DNA of 64,000 bases from Mercurialis annua (GCF_937616625.2 NC_065577.1:23821501-23885500), one strand, 5' to 3'. Positions 10,183 through 22,690 are shown, numbered from the stretch's first letter. The notes: generated from the letters alone by a model not told the origin. Made by a program: numbers and translations.

Positions 10183-12562
10183 CTTAAATCGCTAAAATGG
10201 GAAAATGTTTGGATTTGTTTATTAACGTTTGTAAACGTTTGGCTTCAATGGCTAAAAAGGGGAAACATTTGCATATGTTGTGTAACATTTGTAAACATTT
10301 GGTTTTATTTCGTAATGATTATAAACGTTTGGCTTAAATTGCTAAAATGCGGAAACGTTTAGATTTGTTTCTTAACGTTTGTAAACGTTTGTCTTCAATC
10401 GCTAAAAAGGTGAAACATTTGGATTTGTTTCGTAATGTTTGTAAACTTTTGGCTTAAATTGCTAAAAATGTGAAAAGTTTTTTTGTCCGTAATGTATGTA
10501 TACATTAGCATTTGTTTCGTAACATTTGTAAACGCTTGGCTTAAATCGCTAAAAAGGTGAAACGTTTTGATTTGTTTCGTAACATTTGTAAATCTTTGGC
10601 TTGAATCGCCAAAACGGGGAAACATTTGGATTTGTTTCGTAACGTTTGTAAAAGTTTGGCTTCAATCGCTAAAAATGTAAAACGTTTGGATTTGTTTTGT
10701 AACGTTTGTAAACGTTTAGCTTAATCGCTAAAAAGTTGAAACGTTTGGATATGTTTCGTAATGTTTTAAATGTTTGCTTAAATCGCTAATATGGGGAAAC
10801 GTTTGGATTTGTTTCGTAACGTTTGTAAACGTTTGACTTAAATTGCAAAAAAGGTGAAACATATTGTTTTGTTTCGTAACGTTGGTAAACGTTTTGCTTA
10901 ATTCGCTAAAAAAGTGAAACACTTGGATTTGTTCGCAGCGTCTGTAAACGTTTAGCTTAAATTGCTAAAAAAGTGAATCGCTTGGATTTGTTTCGTAACC
11001 TTTGTAAACGTTGCTTTTGTTTTGTAACGTTTGTAAACGTTTGGCTTAAATCGCTAAAAAGGTGAAACATTTGGATTTGTTTTGTAACATTTGTAAACGT
11101 TTGGCTTAAATAACTAAAAAGGGGAAACGTTTGGATTTGTTTCACAACATTTATACATGTTTGGCTTAAATTGCTAATAAGGTGAAACGCTTGTATTTGT
11201 TTCGTAATGTTTTAAACGTTTGGTTTTGTTTCGTAATGTTTGTAAACATTTGGCTAAAATCGAAAAAGAGGTGAAACGTCCTGTTTTGTTTCGTATCGTT
11301 TGTAAACGTTTGGCTTAAATAACTAAAAAGGGGAAACGTTTGGATTTGTTTCGCAATGTTTATAAATGTTTGGCTTAAATTGCTAGAAAGGTGAAACGCT
11401 TGTATTTGTTTCATAACGTTTTAAACGTTCGGTTTTGTTTCGTAATGTTTGTAAACATTTGGCTTAAATCGCAAAAGAGGTGAAACGTTCAGTTTTGTTT
11501 TGTATAATTTGCAAACGTTTGGCTTAAATCGCTAAAAAGGTGAAACGTTTGGATATTTTTTCGTAACGTTTGTAAACATTTTGCTTAAATCGCTAAAAAG
11601 GGGAAACGTTTGGATCTATTTCGTAACGTTTGGCTTATTTCTCTAAAAAGGTGAAACGCTTGGATTTGTTTCATAATATTTGTAAACTTTTGGCTTAAAT
11701 CGCTAAAAAGGTGAAACGTTTGGATTTGTTTCGTATCGTGTGTAAAACGTTTAGCTTCAATCGCTAAAAAGGGGAAACGTTTTGATTTGTTTCGTAACGT
11801 CTGTAAAAGTTTGGCTTAAATAGCTAAAAAGGTGAAACGTTAGATTTTTTTCGTAGCGTTTGTAAACGTTTGGCTTAAATCGCTACAAACGTGAAACGTT
11901 TGGATTTGTTTCGTAACGTTTGTAAACGTTTGTTTTAAGTCGCTGTTCGTAAACGTTTGGCATAAATTGCTAAAAAGGGTTTCATAACGTTTCAAACGTT
12001 TGGATTAGTTTCGTAACGTTTATAAACGTTTGGCTTAAATCGCTAAAAAGGTGAAACATTTGGACTTGTTTCGTAACGTTTGTAAACGTTTGGCTTGAAT
12101 CGCTAGAAAGGACAAACGTTTGGCTTAAATCGCTAAAAAGGTGAAACGTTTTGATTTGTTTCGTAACGTTTGTAAATGTTTGGCTTAAATTATCGAAGAG
12201 GTGAAACGTTTGAATTTAAATTGTTAAAAGGTGAAACATTTTGGATTTTTTTTGCATCGTTTGTAAACGATAGGCTTAAATCGCTAGAAAGGTGAAACGT
12301 TTGGATTTGTTTTGTAACGTTTGTAAAGGTTTGGCTTAAATCGCTAAGAAGGTGAAACACTTTGTTTTGTTTTGTATCGATTGTAAATGTTTGGTTTAAA
12401 TTGCTAAAAATGTGAAACGCTTGGATTTGTGTTGTAGTGTTTGTAAACATTTGTCTTAAATCGCTAAAAAGGTGACACGTTTTGATTTATTTCGTAACGT
12501 TTTTAAGTGTTCGACTTAAATCGCTAAAAAGGTGAAACGTTTGGTTTTGTTTCTTAACGTTT

Positions 12563-14194
12563 GTAAACGCTTGGCTTAAATAGCTAAAAAGGTGAAACAT
12601 TTGGTTTTGTTTCGTAACATTTGTAAACGTTCGGCTTAAATCGCTGAAAAGGGGAAACGTTTGGATTTGTTCCGTAACGTTTGTAAATGTTTGGCTTAAA
12701 TTGTTAAAAAGGGGAAACGTTTGGATTTATTTCGTAACGTTTGGAAACGATTGGTTTTGTTTCGTTATGTTTGTAAACGTTTGGCTTAAATCGCTAAAAA
12801 TGTGAAACGTTTAGATTTGTTTTGTAACGTTTTACATGTTTTGTTTTGTTTCGTAATGTTGTAAACGTTTGGCTAAAAATCGCTAAAAAGGTAAAACGTT
12901 TGGATTTGTCTCGTAACGTTTGTAAATGCTTTGGTTTAAACCGCTAAAATGGGGAAACGTTTGGATTTGTTTTGTAACATTTGTAAACGTTAAGCTTCAA
13001 TCGCTAAAAAGGTGAAACGTTTGGATTTGTTTCGTAATGTTTGTAAACGTTTGGTTTCAATTGCTAAAAAGGTGAAACTCTTGGACTTGTTTCGTAACGT
13101 TAGTAAACGTTTGGCATAAATTGCTAAAAAGGTGAAATGCTTGGATTCGTTTCGGAAAGTTTGTAAACGTTTGGCTTAAATTGCTAAAAAGGTGAAACGC
13201 TTGGATTTGTTTCGTAACGTTTGTAAATATTTCGCTTAAATTGTTAAAAAGGTGAAACGTTTGGTTTTGTTTAGTAATGTTTGTAATGGTTTGGCTTAAA
13301 TCGCTAAAAATGTGAAACGCTTGGATTTTTTTTGTAACGTTTTAAACGTTTGGCTTTGTTTCGTAACGTTTGTAAACGTTTGGCTTAAATCGCTAAAAAG
13401 GTAAAATGTTTGGATTTGTTTCGTAACACTTGTAAACGTTTGGCTTAAATCGTTAAAAAGGCGCAACATTTGGATTTGTTTTGTAACGTTGGTAAATGTT
13501 TGGCTTAAATTGCCAGAAAGGTGACTCGTTTGGATTTGTTTCGTAACGTTTGTAAACGTTTGGTTAAAATCACTAAAAAGGTGAAACGTTTCGATTTATT
13601 TCGAATAGTTTGTAAACCTTTAGCTTAAATCGCTAAATACGTGAAACGTTTGGATTTGTTTCATAGCCTTTGTAAATGTTTGGCTTAAATTGCTAATAAG
13701 GTGAAACGCTTTGATTTGTTTCGTAATGTTTGTAAACGTTTGGCTTAAATTGCTAAAAAGGTCAAATGTTTGGATTTGTTTCGTAGGGTTTATAAATGTT
13801 TCTCTTAAATCGCTAATAAGGTGAAACATTTTGATTTGTTTCGTACAGTTTTTATATGTTTGGCTTAAATCGCTAAAAAGGTGAAACGTTTGGATTTGTT
13901 TTGTAACGTTTGTAAACGTATGGCTAAAATTGCTAAAAAGGTGAAATGCTTAGATTTGTTTCATAACGTCTGTACACTTTTGGCTTAAATTGCTAAAAAG
14001 GTTAAACACTTGGATTTGTTTCGTTGTGTTTGTAAACGTTTGACTTAAATTTCTAAAAAGGTGAAAACACTTGGTTTTGTTTCGTAACGTTTGTAAACAT
14101 TTGGCTTAAATTGCTAAAAATGTGAAACATTTGGATTTGTTTCGTAATGTTTGTAAACATTTGGCTTCAATCGCTAAAAAGGTGAAACGTTTGG
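12563..14194 (+). repeat. Segmental satellite duplication, copy 2
   Basis: Partner of 8568-10182. Similarity ends at the same TGAAACGTTTGG in both, after which the sequences differ. The bases before 12563 show what stood left of the gypsy insertion point before insertion. Confidence 0.9.
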
Positions 14195-14856
14195 ATTTAT
14201 TTCGTAACGTTTGTAAACGTTTTCCCTAAATCGCTAAAAAGGTGAAACGTTTGGATTTGTTTCGTAACATTTTAAACGTTTGGCTGAAATCGCTAAAAAG
14301 GCGAAAGGTTTTGTTTTGTTTCGTAATGTTTGTAAACATTCCGCTTAAATCGCTAAAAAAGCAAAACTATTGGATTTGTTTCGTAACGTTTGTAAACGTT
14401 ATGCTTAAATTGCTAAAAAGGTGAAACTCTTGGATTTGTTTCTCAACATTTGTAAGCGTTTGGTTTCAATTGCTATAAAGGTGAAAGGCTTGGATTTATT
14501 TCGTAACGTTTGTAAATGTTTGGCTTAAATTGCTAAAAAGGTGAAAATTTTGGATTTGTTTCATAACCTTTGTAAACGTTTGGCTTAAATCGCTAAAAGG
14601 GGGAAACTTTTGGAATTTTTTCGCAACGTTTGTAAACGTTTGGCTTAAATTGCTAAAAAGGTGAACTCTTGGATTTGTTTCATAACGTTTGTAAAGGTTT
14701 GGCTTAAATCGCTAAAAACGTGAAAAGTTTTGATTTGTTTCATAACGTTTCAAATGTTTGGCTTAAATCACTAAAATGGGGAAATGTTTGGATTTGTTTC
14801 ATAACGTTTGGAAATGTTTGGCTTAAATCGCTAAAAATGTTAAACATTTGGTTTTG

Positions 14857-15720
14857 TTCCGTAACGTTTGTAAACATTTGGCTTAAATCGCTAAAAATGT
14901 AAAACGTTTGGATTTGTTTCATAATGTTATAAACGTTTGGTTTTGTTTCGTAACGTTTGTAAACATTAGGCTTAAATTGCTAAAAAGGGGAAACGTTTGG
15001 ATTTGTTTCGTAACGTTTGTAAACGTTTTGCTTAAATTGCTAAAAAAAAGAAACGTTTGGATTTGTATCGTAATGTTTGTAAACGTTTAGCTTAAATCGC
15101 TAAAAAGGTGAAATGTTTGGATTTGTTTCGTAACGTTTTTAAACGTTTGGCTTAAATCGCCAAAAAGGTGAAACATTTGGTTTTGTTTTCTAACGTTTGA
15201 AAACGTTTGGCTTAAATCGTTAAAAAGGTGAAACAGTTGGATTAGTTTTGTAACGTTTGTAAACGTTTGGCATAAATCGCTAAAAAGGTGAATCGCTTGG
15301 ATTAGTTTCGAAATGATTGTAAATGTTTTGTTTAAATTGCTAAAAATGTGAAACGCTTGGATTTGTTTCGTAGCGTTTGTAAACATTTTGCTTAAATCGC
15401 TAAAAGGTGAAACGTTTGGATTTGTTTCGTAGCATTTTTAGTCGTTCGGCTTAAATCGCTAAAAAGGTGAAACGCTTGGATTTGTTTCAGAACTCTTGTA
15501 AACGTTTGGCTTAAATTTCTAAATAGGTGAAACACTTGGTTTTGTTTCGTAACGTTTGTAAACGTTTGACTTAAATTGCTAAAAAGGTGACATACTTGGA
15601 TTTGTTTCGCAACGTTTGTAAAGGTTTAGCTTAAATCGCTAAAAATATGAAACATTTCGATTTGTTTCGTAACGTTTTAAACGTTTGGTTTTGTTTCGTA
15701 AAGTTTGTAGAAGTGTGGCT
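14857..15720 (+). repeat. Older satellite segment copy (partner near 18680-19562)
   Basis: Shares a run of private variants with about 18680-19562: GTTCCGTAA, a half monomer, a GTATCGTAA monomer and GTAGAAGTGTGGC against GTAGAGGTGTGGC. It is more diverged than the 8568/12563 pair, so the copying is older. The partner ends at the inversion point. Confidence 0.7.
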
Positions 15721-18700
15721 TAAATCGCTAATAATGTGAAACATTTAGATTTATTTCGTAACGTTTTAAACGTTTGGTTTTGTTTCGTAACGTTTGTAAA
15801 TGTTTGGCATAAATTGCTAAAAAGGTGAAACGCTTGGATTTGTTTCAGAACGTTTATAAATGTTTGGCTTAATTTTCTAAAAGGGTGAAACGCTTGGATT
15901 TGTTTCGTAACGTTTGTAAATGTTTGGCTTAAATTGCTAAAAAGGTGAAACATTTGGTTTTGTTTAGTAATGTTTGTAAAGGTTTGGCATTAATCGCTAA
16001 AAATGTGAAACATTTGGATTTGTTTCATAACGTTTTAAACGTTTGGTTTTGTTTAGTAACATTTGCAAACGTTTGGCTTAAATTGCTAAAAGGGTGAATC
16101 GTTTGGATTTTTTTCGTATAGTTTGTAAACCTTTGGCTTAAATCGCTAAATACGTGAAACATTTGGATTTGTTTCGTAACCTTGGTAAATGTTTGTCTTA
16201 TATTGCTAAAAAGGGGAAACGTTTGGATTTGTTTCGTAGAGTGTATAAATGTTTACAAACATAACGAAATAAATCGCTAATAAGGTGAAACATTTGGATT
16301 TGTTTCGTAATGTTTGTAAACGTTTGGCTTAAATCGCTAATAAGGTGAAACATTTTGACTTGTCTCGTAACGTTTGTGAATGTTTGGCTTAAATCGCTGA
16401 AAAGGTGAAACGTTTGGATTTGTTTCGAAACGTTTGTAAATGAATAGCTTAAATTGCTAAAAAGGTGAAATGCTTAGATTTGTTTCGTAACTTTTGTAAA
16501 CGTTTGGCTTAAATTGCTAAAAAGGTGAAACACTTGTATTTGTTTCGTTCCCTTTGTAAACGATTGACTTACATTTCTAAAAAGGTGAAACGCATGGTTT
16601 TGTTTCGTAACTTTTGTCAACATTTGGCTTAAATTGCTAAAAAGGTGAAACGTTTGGATTTTTTTCGTAACGTTTGTAAACGTTTTTCCTAAATCGCTAA
16701 AAAGGTGAGAAGTTTGGATTTGTTTCGTAACATTTTAAACGTGTGGCTGAAATCGTTAAAATGGGGAAACATTTGGATTTGTATCTCAATATTTGTAAAC
16801 ATTTGGCTGATATCGCTAAAAAGGTGAAACCGTTTGGTTTTGATTCGTAACGTTTGTAAACGTTCCGCTTATATCGCTAAAAAGGTGAAACGTTTGGATT
16901 TGTTTCGTAACGTTTGTAAACGTTAGGCTTAAATTTCTAAAAAGGTGAAACTTTTGGATTTGTTTCGAAACATTTGTAAATGTTTGCCTTAAATTTCTAA
17001 AAAGGTGAAACGCTTGGATTTGTTTCGTTACGTTTGTAAACGTTTGCCTTTAAATTGCTAAAAAGGTGAAACATTTGGATTTGTTTCATAACCTTTGTAT
17101 ACGTTTGGCTTAACTCGCTAAAAAGGGGAAACGTTTGGATTTTTTTTGTAGCGTTTGTAAACGTTTGGCTTAAATTGCTAAAAAGGTGAAACTCTTGAAT
17201 TTGTTTCAAAACGTTTGTAAACGTTTGGCTTAAATCGCTAAAAAGGTGAAACGTTTGGATTTGTTTCGTAACGTTTTAAACGTTTGGCTTAGATCACTAA
17301 AATGGGGAAATGTTTGGATTTGTTTCGTTACCGTTGTAAATGTTTGGCTTGAATCACTAAAAATGTAAAACGTTACGCTTAAATCGCTAAAATGGGGAAA
17401 CATTTGGATTTGTTTCGTAACGTTTGTAAATGCTTGGCTTAAATTGCTAAAAAGGCGAAACGTTTGGATTTTTATTGTAATGTTTCTAAACGTTTAGCTT
17501 AAATCTGTAAAAAGGTGAAACGTTTGGATTTGTTTCGTAACGTTTGTAAACGTTTGGCTTAAATCACTCAAATGGGGAAATGTTTGGATTTGTTTCGTAA
17601 CATTTGTCAACGTTTGGCTTAAATCGCTAAAAAGGTGAAACATTTGGATTTGTTTCATAACGTTTGTAAACGTTTGGCTTAAATCGCTAAAATGGGAAAA
17701 CGTTTGGATTTGTTTCTTAATGTTTGCAAACGTTTGGCTTCAATAGCTAAAAAGGTCAAACATTTGGATTTGTTTCTTAACATTTGTAAACATTTGGTTT
17801 TGTTTCGTAATGTTTATAAATGTTTGGCTTAAATTGATAAAATGGGGAAACGTTTAGATTTGTTTCTTAACGTTTGTAAACATTTGGCTTCAATCGATAA
17901 AAAGTTGAATCATTTGGATTTGCTTCGTAACATTTGTAAAAGTGGCTTAAATTGCTAAAAATTTGAAAAGTTTTTTTTGTTCCGTAATGTTTATATACGT
18001 TAGGATTTGTTTCGTAATATTTGTAAAGGTTTAGCTTAAATCGCTAAAAAGGTGAAACGTTTGGATTTATTTCGTAACATTTGTAAATCTTTGGCTTGGA
18101 TCGCCAAAATGGGGAAACGTTTGGATTTGTTTCGTAACGTTTGTAGACGTTTGGATTTGTTTCGTAACGTTTGTAAACGTTTTGTTTTGCTTCTTAACGT
18201 TTATAAACTAAATCGCTAAAATGGAGAAACGTTAGGATTTTTTTCGTTACGTTTGTAAATGTTTGGCTTCAATCTCTAAAAAGGTGAAACGTTTGGATTT
18301 GTTTCGTAACGTTTGTGTACGTTTCGCTTAAATTGCTAAAAATGTGAAATGTTTGCTTTATTTCCGTAATTTTAAAAACGTTTGGATTTATTTCATAACG
18401 TTATAAAGATTTGGCGTAAATCGCTAAAAAGGTTAAACGTTTCGTTTTGTTTCGTAACGTTTGTACAAGTTTTGCTTAAATCGCTAAAAAGGTGAAATGT
18501 TTAGATTTGTTTCGTAACGTCTGTAAACGTTTGGCTTAAATTGCTAAAAATGTGAAAGGCTTGGATTTGTTTCGTAACTTTTGTAAATGTTTAACTTAAA
18601 TTGCTAATGAGGTGAATAGCTTGGATTAGTTTCGTAAGGTTTGTAAACGTTTGGCTTAAATTGCTAAAAATGTGAAACATTTGGTTTTGTTCCGTAAGGT

Positions 18701-19543
18701 TTGTAAACATTTGGCTTAAATCGCTAAAAATGTAAAACGTTTGGATTTGTTTCAAAATGTTTTAAACATTTGGTTTTGTTTCATAACGTTTGTAAACGTT
18801 GGGCTTAAATCGCTAAAAAGGGGAAGCGTTTGGATTTGTTTCATAACGATTGTAAACGTTTGCCTTAAATTGCTAAAAAGGAGAAAAGTTTGGATTTGTA
18901 TCGTAACGTTTGTAAACAATCAGCTTAAATCGCTAAAAAGGCGAAACGTTTGGATTTGTTTCGTAATGTTTGTAAACGTTTGGCTTAAATCGCCAAAAAG
19001 GTGAAACATTTGGATTTGTTTTGTAACGTTTTAAAACGTTTGGCTTAAATCGCTAAACAGGTTAAACGGTTTTATTAGTTTCGTAACGTTTGTAAACGTT
19101 TGGCATGAATCACTAAAAAGGTGAAACGCTTGGATTAGTTTCGTAATGATTGTAAATGTTTGGTTCAAATTGCTAAAAATGTGAAACGCTTGATCGTAGC
19201 GTTTGTAAACATTTTGCTTAAATCGTTAAAAAATGGTAACGTTTGGATTTGTTTCGTAGCTTTTTTAAACGTTCGGCTTAAATCGCGAAAAAGGTGAAAC
19301 ACTTGGATTTGTTTCAGAACGCTTGTAAATGTTTGGCTTAAATTGCTAAAAAGGTGAAACACTTGGATTTATTTCGTAAAGTTTGTTAACGTTTGACTTA
19401 AATTGCTAAAAAGGTGAAATACTTGGATTTGTTTCGCAACGTTTGTAAAGGTTTAGCTTAAATCATTAAAAAAGTGAAACTTTTTGATTTGTTTCGTAAC
19501 GGTTTAAACGTTTGGTTTTATTTTGTAACGTTAGTAGAGGTGT

Positions 19544-19588
19544 GGCTTAAATCGCTAAAAATATTTTCCCTTTTTTGCAATCTAAGCC
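19544..19588. repeat. Inversion point of the satellite (head-to-head)
   Basis: Forward units end with GGCTTAAATCGCTAAAAA (19544-19561). After a 9-nt spacer the array resumes as its reverse complement (19571-19588), pairing 15 of 18 bases. From here to 63792 every monomer is in the opposite orientation. No transposon sequence lies at the switch. Confidence 0.93.
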
Positions 19589-20263
19589 AAACGTTTACAA
19601 ACGTTACGAAACAAAACCAAGCGTTTCACCTTTTTAGCAATTTAAGCCAAACGTTTACGAACGTTACAACAAAAAATCCAATGTTTCACCTTTTTAGCGA
19701 TTTAAGCCAAATGTTTACAAAGGTTATGAAACAAATCCAAATGTTTCACTTTTTAGCAATTTAAGCCAAATGTTTATAAACGTTACGAAAAAATTCAAGC
19801 GTTTCACCTTTTTACCAATTTAAGCCAAACGTTTGCAAACGGTACGAGACAAATCAAATGTTTCACCTTTTTAGCAATTTAAGCCAAATGTTTACGAACG
19901 TTAGAAAATAAATTCAAGCGTTTCACCTTTTTAGCAATTTAAGCCAAACGTTTACAAACGTTACTTATCATATTCAAATGTTTCATCTTTTTTGCAATTT
20001 AAGCGGAACGTTTACAAACGTTACGAAACAAAACCAAATGTTTCACCTTTTTAGCGATATTAGCCAAACGTTTTCAAACGTTACGAAACAAATTCAAACG
20101 TTTCCCCATTTTAGCGATTTCAGCCAAACGTTTAAAACAGTACGAAACAAATCAAAATGTTTCACCTTTTTAGCGATTTAAGCCAAACATTTACAAACGT
20201 TACGAAACAAATCCAAACATTTCACCTTTTTAGCGATTGAAGCCAAACGTTTACAAACGTTTC
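19563..20263 (-). repeat. 60-bp satellite, reversed arm, first segment
   Basis: About 11 reversed monomers between the inversion point and the plus-oriented solo LTR. No gene. Confidence 0.95.
20259..20263. repeat. Target-site duplication, left (GTTTC)
   Basis: Pairs with GTTAC at 22691-22695, one mismatch. The satellite consensus at this place is GTTAC. Confidence 0.7.
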
Positions 20264-20714
20264 TATAATACCCCAAAAGATTTAATTATTTATTTGGGCC
20301 ACGTGTCCAGTTTGGACTCGCCAGAGTGGCGAAATCGGAAAGATTTCTGATAAAAGTAAAGTAAATAAATTTCAAGTAGGTCGGTTTGGGGAAATTAATT
20401 ATGAGAAAATTAAGGTTATATTTCAATTCTAAAATTAGAATTGGAGCTAAAAGGAAGAATGTCAAGAAAAGCCAAAAATAAATTACAGGGACCAAAGTGG
20501 TAATTTAGCCAATTTGTGTCGAAAATGGAAATTTCAGATTTTGACGGTAAAGTATTAATATCGAGTTTCGTATATTTATCGGAGGTAAATAATACGTATA
20601 AGTCATAATAAAAGAAGTTAACGATTTAGCTATGGACTAAATCGTACAAAAGAAAAGTTTAAAGGATAAATGATAACAAGCAAAAAGAACTAGGACCAAA
20701 GTGAGCTTTTAACC

Positions 20715-20727
20715 TTAATATATAAGG
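20715..20727 (+). promoter_or_regulatory. Candidate TATA box in plus-oriented solo LTR
   Basis: TTAATATATAAGG about 450 bp into the LTR, followed by a purine-rich stretch (GAAGGGAAGGGAAGAGAAG) typical of plant 5' untranslated leaders. Confidence 0.5.
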
Positions 20728-21104
20728 TTTTGAAATTGAATAAGAAGGGAAGGGAAGAGAAGAAGAATCGAGAGAAATTGAGAAACCTTCGAGCGATACC
20801 GTCGTTTCGCCGCCGTTTCTCCGTTCGACGTCCGATTCATGCGGTTTTCGGGGCGATCTCTTCAGAATCTCGTCCTCTATCAATCCTAAGCTTCGTTCTA
20901 AGGTAAATCTACGAGAACCTTGGTTAAAATTGGAACTATATGGCTGTTTTGATAAATTTTGAGTATAAGGATTAAATTTGACGTTTTTACGGTTATTATC
21001 GCGTTTTGATGAAAACGAGGTTATGTGTATTGAGCGTAGGTGTGTGAAGCACGTCGGGATGGTGGTGAAACCCCGAAAATCGACTTACGGGGGCTGTGCA
21101 TGTG

Positions 21105-21162
21105 GTGCACGAATGTGCACCAGTAAGGTGCACGAACGTGCTCCTAGTTGCACGATCGTGCA
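21105..21162 (+). promoter_or_regulatory. GTGCAC dyad cluster in plus-oriented solo LTR
   Basis: Three dyads in 58 bp: GTGCACGAATGTGCAC (21105-21120), GTGCACGAACGTGC (21128-21141) and TGCACGATCGTGCA (21149-21162). Here the cluster lies about 380 bp downstream of the TATA candidate, so it may be transcribed. Confidence 0.7.
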
Positions 21163-21761
21163 CCCACCAAAAGGCACGCCGCGAACCCCGACTTCCTCCA
21201 ACGTGCCTTCAGAACATACCTTGACCTAGATAGTTGACGTTTTGAGTAGTTTGACTCTAAAAGACGGATTTCGGACTTTGAGAATCAAAAGTCTCGAGCT
21301 AAGCTCGACGTTTTCGATAGACAACGATAACGAAAAATTCTAAGAACGTTATACGATTCGCAAGTATGAGAAGCGGTATTCGCTAGGTCATCAATACGAC
21401 TAAAGTTATCAAATACGTAAATAAGGATAAAAACAAAATTAAACCCTAAAATTTAGAAGTATAATACGTATAAAAATACGAGTTTCACGTCTAACTATTA
21501 AACGATTTGTCAGACGTGTCAGCGAGTAGTGGGGCCAGTATAGGTGGGATAGCAAGGGCATATCATTTCATCGACTACGTCATTGATTGGATTGCGGTTT
21601 CAGTGAGTTGCACTTACTTTCGTGTATTATGTCTTAAAGTTATTTTATATAGATATTTATATTGTTTATACGCATCGCACGTTATATGGGTTGATTAAAT
21701 GTTAGAAGTTTCTATTAAGTATATGTATGAGGACTAGTATGCGATCCGAAGAAACTAGCTA

Positions 21762-21780
21762 CCTATTGGGTGTCAATAGG
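21762..21780 (+). other. Conserved LTR hairpin, plus-oriented solo LTR copy
   Basis: Stem CCTATT (21762-21767) with AATAGG (21775-21780), loop GGGTGTC. Same flanks as the other LTRs: GCTA before, CTG...CACCAGTACC after. One stem pair is swapped relative to 6375-6393 (A-T to T-A). Confidence 0.72.
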
Positions 21781-22690
21781 CTGTATGATCACCAGTACCG
21801 AGTCAGTCTAGTGTGTTTGCATTTGAGAAATAAATCGATATGTATGACATGATATAAATTAGAATTTCGAAGTTGGATAATGATTTGATACGAGTGAGCA
21901 CTCGGTTACGGTGTAACCTAGAGTTCCCGTATCTAGTGGGTAGGACCCACCAGTGAGTTGGACTCAAAACTTGAGATGTAATGATTGGATCGGACGATAT
22001 ATGATTAGTATGATTTGATTATTCGAAAGTTGTGTCGCATGCTAGGATATTAGTTTCGTACGGATCAAATACCTGTTTATATGTATTTTATATTATTGTT
22101 TTCTTGAAATGCGATGCTATATTTTTATAATAATACCATTAGTAAATGCCAACTCACTCAGTATTTCCCCAAATACTGACCCCTCGTCTTTGATGTCTTT
22201 CAGGTGCTTAGTTTCTGGACTTAGCTAGAAGCCATTTTTGAAGTCCAGAAGTCAGCTGTGTATGTATAGTTTCTGACTTCTGTGAATGCTGCAGTAGTGG
22301 TTCCGCGTTGACATAGTCGTAGCCTAGACAACAGTACATTTTGAGTGTCCATATTATTTTCTGTCATGTTTATATGTTTTTGATAGGCTACAGGTAGTAT
22401 GTTTTGTTCATGGCCCCAGATGCCGGTGATTTGTTTTATTACACTAACTTTTGTGTATTGTACTGCGAGGCCAGTTTGTACAGGGTACGGTAACTAGAGC
22501 CCGCGAGGTTAACATAACAGTTAGTGTAAATATTTGTGTATATATATTACGTATAATTGCTTCTGTTGTGTTGTGTTATTTATTTATTATTTGCAAAATA
22601 TTAATAGTGAATTGAGAATTGCTACGGGTTCCGGAGCTACCACTCCCGTTCCCTAGCGCCGGTTGCGGCTCAATATTTTAAGTTGTGATA

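Larger units (their letters stand above)
8568..19562 (+). repeat. 60-bp satellite array, left arm (forward orientation)
   Basis: About 183 head-to-tail monomers of 60 bp. Each unit contains, in order, AACGTTTGTAAACGTTTGG, CTTAAATCGCTAAAAAGG, TGAAACGTTTGG and ATTTGTTTCGT. Divergence is mostly C-to-T or G-to-A at CpG. Half-length units such as GTAACGTTTTAAACGTTTGG recur (near 9350, 11210, 13350, 15670, 16030). No gene is present: open frames here come only from the 20-codon periodicity. The array begins at the gypsy LTR edge, so it presumably continues to the left of that element. Confidence 0.97.
20264..22690 (+). mobile_element. Solo LTR of gypsy type, plus orientation (2427 bp)
   Basis: Begins TATAATACCCC and ends GTTGTGATA; these are the family termini TGTAATACCCC and GTGACA with one transition each. 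It carries a TATA candidate (20715-20727), a GTGCAC dyad cluster (21105-21162), a conserved hairpin (21762-21780) and the terminal block GCTACGGGTTCC...CTAGCGCCGG (22620-22690). There is no PBS, gag-pol or second LTR, and it is flanked by a 5-bp duplication, so it is a solo LTR left by recombination. Short open frames inside have no recognisable domain. It is the only gypsy LTR here in plus orientation, and its decayed ends suggest it is one of the oldest. Confidence 0.9.

Noticed and set aside
8568..19562. Regularly repeated array that could suggest CRISPR
   Set aside because: The 60-bp units are continuous, with no unique spacers and no cas genes, and the context is a plant retrotransposon landscape.
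20978..21229. 83-codon open frame in the plus-oriented solo LTR
   Set aside because: It covers the GTGCAC cluster, has no homologous frame in the related LTRs and no domain.
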